In this document: piece after piece, positions 1 through 5,072 of the stretch
How the letters are laid out: each line of letters opens with the position of its first letter
Position numbering within the stretch: position 1 is the stretch's first letter
Assembly (NCBI GenBank): GCA_020201015.1
Contig: JAIVHN010000142.1
Coordinates: forward strand, 1-5,072
DNA length: 5,072 bases
Source of the DNA: Spirochaeta sp.
GTDB lineage: Bacteria; Spirochaetota; Spirochaetia; DSM-27196; SLAA01
Direction of reading: 5' to 3'
The notes under the pieces: generated by a model
What the model was told of the DNA's origin: nothing
What the model saw: the letters and a program-made list of their open reading frames with translations, nothing else
The model's database searches: none
Translations under genes and position numbers: made by a program

Positions 1-597
1 GCGCACCGAGCGTGAGCCCACGAGCACCCGCGCCTCGCGCAGATCCTCGCCGAGCGGGACATCATCTACATATACGGCGTAGGTGCCCGGGCTACCGGCG
101 TTCTGCAGTCTCAGGCTTGCAAAGCGAATAAGCTCGCCGCTGAAACTCTCAAGCAGCGAGATTGCCGCCTCATCTGCGGCATCAAAAAGGTCAAAGACTG
201 AGTCCACCGCGTCGTCATGCCGACTGGTGATCTGGTTCTCGGCCCGTGAGTAGACCGAGAGGTCAAGCACAATGCTGCCGTCACTGTCTTCCACCGCGCC
301 AAAGACGATAAAGTCTAAGTTACGCAGGCCAGCCTGTGTTGGAGGTGTGCCACCGGTGTAGCTGAACTCGCCGACCCTGCTCACTTCGTAGCGGTCAAGC
401 AGTCTGAGCGTGAGATCTATAGTGGAGGAGATAGAGTCTGCAGCCGCCTCAACACGCGGATCTGCGGCCGTCTCAAAGCTTGCAATTCCCACATTCGGGC
501 GGGAACTCTGTGCCTCACCAGGAAGCGCAGCCACCAATGTGAACAGAAGCAGCAGCACGCCGGGGGCCAAGGCCCCATGTCTAGATATCGATCTCAT
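1..597 (-). CDS. Exported protein with TolB-N-like and PEGA-like segments, C-terminus outside window
   Basis: An uninterrupted minus-strand frame starts at ATG 597-595 and runs off the left edge after 199 codons. The start is supported by GGAGG (plus-strand complement at 603-607) five bases upstream. Residues 1-29 form a classical Sec signal peptide: basic N-region (R2, R6, H7), hydrophobic core about residues 13-25, and likely cleavage after GEA (A29). I see no lipobox cysteine, so it is probably periplasmic or envelope-located. Residues about 34-155 read as alternating strands and helices, with VGIASFET at the beginning and DFIVFGAVEDSDGSIVLDLS near 95-114, recalling the N-terminal domain of TolB-like proteins. 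Residues 173-183 (YAVYVDDVPLG) look like the start of a PEGA domain, a small beta-rich surface module. Such combinations are frequent in spirochaete envelope proteins. The exact function is unknown. Nothing ties it to the purine genes, which are transcribed away from it. Confidence 0.8.
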   Translation of the reverse strand, partial: MRSISRHGALAPGVLLLLFTLVAALPGEAQSSRPNVGIASFETAADPRVEAAADSISSTIDLTLRLLDRYEVSRVGEFSYTGGTPPTQAGLRNLDFIVFGAVEDSDGSIVLDLSVYSRAENQITSRHDDAVDSVFDLFDAADEAAISLLESFSGELIRFASLRLQNAGSPGTYAVYVDDVPLGEDLREARVLVGSRSVR

Positions 598-641
598 TTC
601 TTCCTCCGGCTATCACATTGGTATGTGTACAACGTGAAGGC

Positions 642-647
642 AGTATA
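642..647 (-). promoter_or_regulatory. Candidate -10 element for the leftward exported-protein gene
   Basis: Read on the minus strand this is TATACT, five of six matches to the sigma-70 consensus TATAAT, lying about 45 bp before the ATG. It would give a leader of roughly 38 bases that includes the GGAGG site. No convincing -35 hexamer is found at the usual 16-18 bp distance; that stretch is AT-rich (TATATTTTGTTG). The call therefore rests on the -10 and its position alone. Confidence 0.35.
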
Positions 648-804
648 GTGTGACCTGCACAACAAAATATAGAGCGCTATCTACCTTATGCCGGGCTTTG
701 GTGGGTTATTCGACGTGATTCTCCATGGCTCGATGTTGGCGCATGAGTGCGGTGTGGAGGGCCTCGTGCCGCGCAATTCGTGTCATCAGGTGCTTGTCAA
801 TGAG

Positions 805-821
805 TTGCCAGCGCTTGGCAA
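805..821. promoter_or_regulatory. Inverted repeat TTGCCA-N5-TGGCAA, candidate operator
   Basis: Two perfect 6-bp arms (805-810 and 816-821) flank a 5-bp centre, GCGCT. The dyad lies 75 bp upstream of the ygfK start in the only available regulatory space. This size and symmetry suit a dimeric helix-turn-helix repressor or activator. It is too short and lacks a T-run to be a terminator. The cognate regulator is not in the window, and a chance 6-bp dyad cannot be excluded. Confidence 0.35.
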
Positions 822-883
822 ATATGTGAGATGCTAACTGAGTTATCGTAGCAACAGCGCCGCAACGGTGGTAAAATGCGCTC

Positions 884-888
884 AGGAG
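884..888 (+). promoter_or_regulatory. Ribosome binding site of ygfK
   Basis: AGGAG lies seven bases before ATG 896-898. This decides the start: the next in-frame ATG (908, residue 5) would be 19 bases from it, which is too far. Confidence 0.8.
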
Positions 889-895
889 TTTTTGA

Positions 896-3800
896 ATGAG
901 CGATAGAATGCAGCTATTAAGCTTACAACAGTTATTAGCCCGAATGCTTGAAGAATACCGTGCGCATGCATCGGTCTTTGGGCTTCATAAAGATATTTGG
1001 TACCGCAAGCAGGATTCTCGAAACATCTCGATCATGCGCGAGCAGTGTGATCTGCCCCTTGGTCCGGCGGCCGGGCCACATACGCAGCTTGCGCAGAACA
1101 TTGTGAGTGCCTACCTCAGTGGAAGCCGGTTTATCGAGCTCAAGACGGTTCAAATTCTGGACGCGCTTGAGATAGAAAAGCCCTGTATCGATGCCGCCGA
1201 TGAGGCCTACAACACCGAGTGGTCTACCGAGTTGAGCCTTGAAAAGGCCTGGCAGGAGTACGCCAAGGCCTGGATAGCGCTCCACGTGGTTGAGGAACTC
1301 TGGGATCTGGGCGCGGAGCCGGGCAGGCGTTCCTTCATTTTTAACATGAGTGTTGGTTACAACCTTGAGGGCATTAAAAACGAGCGCATGCAGCAGTTCA
1401 TTGACCGCATGATTGCCCCCGGCAATGAGCCCTTGTTTCAGACCTGGATCCGGGAACTCGAGACCGCGATGCCGGTGCTCCTTGCCGGGAGCGGCCTGGA
1501 GCACAAACAAGATGCGGTAGTTGCTGCATGTCGTCGGGCCGCGGCGCCCATGTGTAGCAGCGTAACGCTCTCCACCATGCACGGCTGTCCTCCGGCCGAG
1601 ATCGAGTCTATTTGTCGCTATATGCTCACCGAGAAAAAGCTTGATACCTACGTCAAGCTCAATCCAACCTTGCTTGGTTTCGACACGGTCCGCACAATCC
1701 TGGACGATCTTGGCTACGACTACGTGGAACTTGACACCCAAGGTTTTGCGCATGATCTCACGTATGAGGATGCGTGCGGAATTCTTAAGCGTTTGCAGGA
1801 GACCGCGCGCGGGGTGGGGCGTGGTTTTGGTGTGAAGCTTACCAACACCCTTGCGGTGAACAACAACCGGGGGCGGCTGCCGGGAGAGCAGATGTATCTC
1901 TCGGGACGTGCCCTCTATCCCTTGGCGGTGAATGTGGCGGCCAAGATTGCGGCCGAGTTTAAGGGCGAACTACCCATTTCTTACTGCGGCGGCATTAGCG
2001 TTCATAACGCGGCGGCGGTGTTCAAGACCGGAATCAGGCCCCTAACGCTGTGTACCGTGCTGCTTAAGCCCGGCGGTTATGCACGACAGCTGCAGATGGC
2101 CCGCGAGCTTGAGTCGGTGGCCGAGTGGGGTACTGCTGGCGTGGCCGGTGCGACAGCCGCCGCCAGCCACGGCGGGGCGCTCATAGATGTAGCAGCGTTG
2201 ACCCACCTCGCCGAGCAGGCCCGCACCGACCGCAGCTCGCACAAAGACTTTCGTGGCACCGACGCGGTTCGAGTCCCCGGCCAACTTCCGGTGCAGGACT
2301 GTTACAAAGCGCCGTGTGTGAGCGCTTGTCCTATTGGACAGCATGTGCCGGAGTACATTCGCTTGGTCGGTGACTATGAAGGCTGTGTCAACATCCGTGA
2401 GCTCAAGAAGATTGCAGTTGAAGCCGGCGGAAGTGAGTACCGCGCGGGGTGGAAGCGGCCCGAGCCTACGCGTGGTCTTACGTGCGCGGTGATAGGGGCC
2501 GGGCCCGCGGGGTTGTCGGCAGCGTACTTTCTGGCTCGCGAGGGCTGTGAGGTAACGGTTTTTGAACGAGAGGCTAGCGCGGGAGGGGTTATTCGCAACG
2601 TCATTCCCGAGTTTCGGCTTCCGGTTGAGGCTATAGAGCAAGACATTGAGTTCATAGCCGAGCATGGGGTGGAGTTTGTGTTTGGCGCCGACCGGAACCT
2701 GAGCGCGGCAGGACTGCGCGAACAAGGTTTTGGCCCTATTCTGGTGGCCATAGGCGCCGAGAAGGAGAACCCCTTACGGCTTGCGGGAGACCGCTCGCGG
2801 GTTGTGCGTTCGCTGGATTTTCTCTGGGATTTCCGCGGCAACGCCACCAAGGTTGAGGTTGGGCCGCGAGTGGTCGTGGTTGGGGGTGGGAACACCGCTA
2901 TGGACGCAGCCCGGGCGGCAACAACTCTGCCGGGGGTAGAAGAGGTGTGTGTTCTCTACCGCCGTACCGAGGCCCAGATGCCGGCAGACCGCGAAGAATA
3001 TGACAACGCGGTAGCCGACGGGGTGAAGTTCAGTTTTTTGCGAAACCCCGAGCAACTGACGGAAGACGGCGGTCTTTCGGTGAGAGTCATGGAACTTGGT
3101 GAGCCGGATGCATCCGGCCGCCGCCGGCCGCTTGCTACCGACACAACAGAGAGTATGGGGGCCGACACCGTCATTGCGGCAATTGGTGAACGAGTGGACA
3201 GTGAGATGCTCAAACGTTTCGGCATACCGCTCAACGAGGACGACGGGGTAACGACCAATCCCGTCACCCACGCGACCGAGCAGGACGGCATCTATCTTAT
3301 AGGCGACGCCCTAACCGGGCCCTCCACCGTGGTGCAGTGCATTGCCGCCGCCCGCACGGCTGCCGACGCTGTTCTTCGCACGCACGATCCCGACTGGAAA
3401 CGCACCGAGAAACTCCCGCCAGCCAACCTGCAGGTGCGCTTGCCACAGATCACGCGGCGGAAGATAGAAATGGTCGCACAGCCGAACCCCCACAGCTATA
3501 CCGACCCGGCGGCCTTTGCCGCAACCGAGTACAGCCGCTGCCTTGAGTGCAGCTATGTCTGTAACAAGTGTGTAGAAGTATGTCCCAACCGGGCCAATAT
3601 CGCCGTACCGACCGCATCCGAGGATCTTTTCCAGGATCCGTTTCAGATTGTGCACATAGATGCCTACTGCAATGAATGCGGCAACTGCGCGCAGTTTTGT
3701 CCCTGGGAGGAGGGTGCGCCGTATCTGGATAAGCCGACCATCTTCAGCTCGCGCGCCGAGTTTGAAAGCAGCAGCAACGATGGTTGGCTCGTAGAGGCGG

Positions 3801-3946
3801 ACGGGGTTACGACTCGTATAACCGAGCCCTCCACAGCTGGTCCGATCCCCGCAAACCCCGACCGTGCGGCGCAGTTTGAACGGCTCTTTGCACTGCTGAA
3901 CGGTGACCAACCACAACTTTTTAGTGAACTGGAGGATATGCGATGA
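896..3946 (+). CDS. ygfK: YgfK-type NAD(P)H/flavin/iron-sulfur oxidoreductase ('putative selenate reductase subunit')
   Basis: This is a complete 1016-residue protein, close to the roughly 1030 residues I recall for E. coli YgfK. Residues about 1-440 form a dihydroorotate-dehydrogenase-like barrel (LGPAAGPHTQLAQNI 55-69, STMHGCPPAEIE 226-237, ISYCGGISVHNAA 361-373). Residues 469-478 give C-x4-C-x3-CP, the first half of a GltD/DPYD-like iron-sulfur domain. An FAD Rossmann site follows (GAGPAG 534-539, E557), then an NAD(P)H site (GGGNTAMDAAR 663-673, YRR 688-690, which suggests NADPH) and the second FAD motif (GD 803-804). The C-terminus has two [4Fe-4S] ferredoxin motifs: C885/C889/C892/C896-P, with an extra C882, and C925/C928/C931/C935-P. 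There are no signal peptide or membrane segments, so it is cytoplasmic. The family is linked by context to anaerobic purine and urate degradation; the selenate label is historical and weakly supported. The oddity is that the second cysteine group expected between about residues 492 and 498 is missing. The gene overlaps ssnA by 4 bp. Confidence 0.93.
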   Translation: MSDRMQLLSLQQLLARMLEEYRAHASVFGLHKDIWYRKQDSRNISIMREQCDLPLGPAAGPHTQLAQNIVSAYLSGSRFIELKTVQILDALEIEKPCIDAADEAYNTEWSTELSLEKAWQEYAKAWIALHVVEELWDLGAEPGRRSFIFNMSVGYNLEGIKNERMQQFIDRMIAPGNEPLFQTWIRELETAMPVLLAGSGLEHKQDAVVAACRRAAAPMCSSVTLSTMHGCPPAEIESICRYMLTEKKLDTYVKLNPTLLGFDTVRTILDDLGYDYVELDTQGFAHDLTYEDACGILKRLQETARGVGRGFGVKLTNTLAVNNNRGRLPGEQMYLSGRALYPLAVNVAAKIAAEFKGELPISYCGGISVHNAAAVFKTGIRPLTLCTVLLKPGGYARQLQMARELESVAEWGTAGVAGATAAASHGGALIDVAALTHLAEQARTDRSSHKDFRGTDAVRVPGQLPVQDCYKAPCVSACPIGQHVPEYIRLVGDYEGCVNIRELKKIAVEAGGSEYRAGWKRPEPTRGLTCAVIGAGPAGLSAAYFLAREGCEVTVFEREASAGGVIRNVIPEFRLPVEAIEQDIEFIAEHGVEFVFGADRNLSAAGLREQGFGPILVAIGAEKENPLRLAGDRSRVVRSLDFLWDFRGNATKVEVGPRVVVVGGGNTAMDAARAATTLPGVEEVCVLYRRTEAQMPADREEYDNAVADGVKFSFLRNPEQLTEDGGLSVRVMELGEPDASGRRRPLATDTTESMGADTVIAAIGERVDSEMLKRFGIPLNEDDGVTTNPVTHATEQDGIYLIGDALTGPSTVVQCIAAARTAADAVLRTHDPDWKRTEKLPPANLQVRLPQITRRKIEMVAQPNPHSYTDPAAFAATEYSRCLECSYVCNKCVEVCPNRANIAVPTASEDLFQDPFQIVHIDAYCNECGNCAQFCPWEEGAPYLDKPTIFSSRAEFESSSNDGWLVEADGVTTRITEPSTAGPIPANPDRAAQFERLFALLNGDQPQLFSELEDMR
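2300..2455 (+). other. Shortened GltD/DPYD-like iron-sulfur domain inside YgfK
   Basis: Residues about 469-520 should form the two-cluster domain found before the FAD module in GltD, DPYD and YgfK. The first group, C469, C474, C478-P, is present, followed by VPEYIRLVG (484-492). In family members about 35-40 residues then follow: a helix of the EALELI type and a GRVC/GHIC-type group with three cysteines. Here residue 492 passes directly into DYEGCVNIRELKK (493-505), the conserved segment that normally comes after those cysteines. C497 is the only cysteine nearby. The frame stays open, so this is an in-frame loss and not a frameshift. The comparison is with family patterns from memory and not a computed alignment. 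Confidence 0.7.
3931..3935 (+). promoter_or_regulatory. Ribosome binding site of ssnA inside the ygfK 3' end
   Basis: GGAGG sits within the last codons of ygfK, seven bases before ATG 3943-3945. It fixes the ssnA start at the ATGA overlap and points to translational coupling of the two genes. Confidence 0.85.
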
Positions 3947-5072
3947 TACTCATTAAAAATGCCACCGCTCTGGAGTTTGACCCGCCGCGCATCCGCAAGA
4001 ATATAGATATTCTCATAGATGGCGCGACAATCAAGGCGGTCGGCCCTAACCTGGGTGCGGACCCGAGCCTATCCTCGGGAGCTAAGCCGGACAAAGTCGA
4101 AGCTAAGCCGGACAAAGTCATAGATGCCAGCGGTCGGTTGGTATACCCAGGTATAGTCTGCAGTCACAATCACTATTACTCCGGTTTAGCGCGCGGCATA
4201 ATGGCCAATATCGGGCCTACACCAGACTTCATGAGCATTCTCAAGAATCTTTGGTGGCGCATGGACCGGGCAATAGATGAGCCAAGCCTGCGAGCCTCAG
4301 CATTGGTCTGCAACCTCGACGCAATTCGGGCCGGTACCACTACAGTTATTGACCATCATGCGAGTCCGAACTTCATTGACGGATCCTTAGATGTTCTTAA
4401 ACAGGCCTTCGAACAGGTAGGAATTCGCGGTGCAAGCTGCTACGAGGTCACCGACAGACATGGCCGAAAGGATATGCTTGCCGGTGTGCAGGAGAATATT
4501 CGGTTTGCCGAAGCCCTTGATGCAGAGAAGGCAGCTGGTACATACCGTGGTCTCTTTGAGTGCCACATAGGCGGGCACGCGCCCTGCACCGTGCCGGATG
4601 AAGGACTGGAGGCAATCTCGGCAGCCATGAAGTCCACCGGTCGTGGGCTGCACCTGCACGTGGCCGAAGATGCATACGATGTAAGTCACTCGCACGTCAC
4701 CTATACTGAAGACATTGCCCAGCGGCTGGACAGGTTTGGGCTCTTGGGGCCGCGCAGCATTCTGGTACACGCGGTACATCTGAGCTCCGCCGAGGCCGAG
4801 CTCATAAACGAACGCGATACATTCTTGGTACACAACGCGCGTAGCAACATGAACAACCATGTTGGTTACAACACGCGGCTTCCGGAGTACAAAAACCTGG
4901 CAATTGGTAGCGACGGTATGGGCGGTGACATGTTTACCGAGCTCAAGCATGCGTATTTCAAGCACAAAGATGCTGGCGGCCCGTGGTGGCCGGGTGATTT
5001 TCTCAAGGCCCTGGCTGCAGGGAACCAAATACTCGAACACAACTTTGGAGGCAAGTACGGCTTGTTGGAGCC
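3943..5072 (+). CDS. ssnA: SsnA-type metal-dependent amidohydrolase, C-terminus outside window
   Basis: The frame is open from ATG 3943 to the right edge: 376 codons of an expected total near 440. It is a cytoplasmic member of the amidohydrolase superfamily, in the chlorohydrolase/guanine-deaminase-like branch. The metal site is readable: H75-x-H77 in SHNHYYSGLARG, H239 and catalytic E242 in GLHLHVAED, H276 or H279 in VHAVHL, and D324 in GSDGMGGD. The GTTTVIDHHASP segment (131-142) and HNARSNMNN (297-305) are also typical. The family hydrolyses C-N bonds of heterocyclic rings. SsnA genes sit beside ygfK in anaerobic purine degradation clusters, so a purine or purine-derived ring is the likely substrate; this is inferred from context. 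The start follows GGAGG by seven bases and overlaps the ygfK stop. Residues 47-60 contain a duplicated AKPDKV heptad encoded by a 21-bp tandem repeat. The missing C-terminal part would complete the barrel and the small beta-sandwich. Confidence 0.92.
   Translation, partial: MILIKNATALEFDPPRIRKNIDILIDGATIKAVGPNLGADPSLSSGAKPDKVEAKPDKVIDASGRLVYPGIVCSHNHYYSGLARGIMANIGPTPDFMSILKNLWWRMDRAIDEPSLRASALVCNLDAIRAGTTTVIDHHASPNFIDGSLDVLKQAFEQVGIRGASCYEVTDRHGRKDMLAGVQENIRFAEALDAEKAAGTYRGLFECHIGGHAPCTVPDEGLEAISAAMKSTGRGLHLHVAEDAYDVSHSHVTYTEDIAQRLDRFGLLGPRSILVHAVHLSSAEAELINERDTFLVHNARSNMNNHVGYNTRLPEYKNLAIGSDGMGGDMFTELKHAYFKHKDAGGPWWPGDFLKALAAGNQILEHNFGGKYGLLE
4080..4119 (+). repeat. 21-bp-period in-frame tandem duplication in ssnA
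   Basis: The first copy starts at 4080 and the second at 4101. The 19 bases 4080-4098 are identical to 4101-4119. The period is seven codons, so the frame is kept and the protein reads AKPDKVE-AKPDKVI (residues 47-60). It falls in the variable loop before the conserved IDASGRLVYPG strand of the amidohydrolase N-terminal beta-sandwich, where extra residues are tolerable. The absence of any mismatch suggests a recent slippage event. Confidence 0.85.

Larger units (their letters stand above)
598..895. other. Divergent intergenic region
   Basis: This 298-bp stretch separates the divergent starts of the exported-protein gene and ygfK. It holds the ribosome binding sites of both genes, a -10 candidate for the leftward gene and an inverted repeat at 805-821. 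For the rightward operon no convincing promoter is visible: TAAAAT at 872-877 looks like a -10, but transcription from it would begin at the ribosome binding site itself, and TTGTCA (794-799) and TTGCCA (805-810) have no good -10 partner at 16-18 bp. No tRNA, terminator hairpin with T-run or recognised riboswitch was seen. Short open frames cross it in both directions but lack ribosome binding sites. Confidence 0.7.

Noticed and set aside
688..837. Plus-strand 49-codon open frame starting at ATG 688 and ending at TAA 835-837.
   Set aside because: It has no ribosome binding site, no recognisable motif, and overlaps the candidate operator; most likely chance.
872..877. TAAAAT as the -10 of a ygfK promoter.
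   Set aside because: Predicted transcription would start at the ribosome binding site (884-888), and the -35 position shows only weak matches (TAGCAA or GTAGCA).
935..1753. Long antisense open frame (272 codons) opposite the 5' part of ygfK.
   Set aside because: It lies wholly opposite a well-recognised conserved coding region and its translation shows no family features; a by-product of codon bias on the other strand.
2042..2895. Overlapping antisense frames opposite the centre of ygfK, near the apparent missing segment.
   Set aside because: Considered in case they explained the short iron-sulfur domain, but they are shadows of the ygfK frame, which stays open and motif-rich on both sides.
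896..3946. Annotation as a true selenate reductase catalytic subunit.
   Set aside because: The protein has no molybdopterin oxidoreductase domain and no export signal; its flavin, NAD(P)H and iron-sulfur modules and its ssnA neighbour fit a cytoplasmic electron-transfer role in purine metabolism better.
4387..5040. Long antisense open frame (217 codons) opposite ssnA.
   Set aside because: The opposite strand encodes all the amidohydrolase metal-site motifs; the antisense translation shows nothing recognisable.

Overview
The window carries two genes of an anaerobic purine (urate/xanthine) degradation cluster, read rightward, plus the start of an unrelated exported protein read leftward. The DNA is moderately GC-rich with compact, bacterial-style gene packing and strong GGAGG-type ribosome binding sites. 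The leftward gene encodes a signal peptide followed by a region resembling the PEGA-type envelope proteins common in spirochaetes. I therefore favour a spirochaete (Spirochaetales), but this is an inference from family resemblance and nothing in the window proves it.

Layout: (1) 1-597, minus strand: N-terminal 199 residues of an exported protein that runs off the left edge. (2) 598-895: a divergent intergenic region with a good -10 hexamer for the leftward gene and a 6+6 bp inverted repeat (805-821) that could be an operator for the rightward genes. (3) 896-3946, plus strand: complete ygfK-type gene for a 1016-residue multidomain flavin/iron-sulfur oxidoreductase, often annotated 'putative selenate reductase subunit'. 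(4) 3943-5072, plus strand: ssnA-type amidohydrolase, cut by the right edge after 376 codons. ygfK and ssnA overlap by 4 bp (ATGA) and are almost certainly co-transcribed and translationally coupled. The ygfK-ssnA order matches the Escherichia coli ygfK-ssnA-ygfM-xdhD region, so molybdenum hydroxylase subunits may lie to the right.

Working model, from family knowledge: YgfK moves electrons between NAD(P)H, flavin and iron-sulfur clusters for a purine redox step, and SsnA hydrolyses a purine ring or a ring-opened intermediate. The most notable observation is that this YgfK seems to lack about 35-40 residues in the centre of the protein, which normally carry the second cysteine group of the GltD/DPYD-like iron-sulfur domain. 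The reading frame is intact across the gap. A second, smaller oddity is a perfect 21-bp-period tandem duplication near the 5' end of ssnA.
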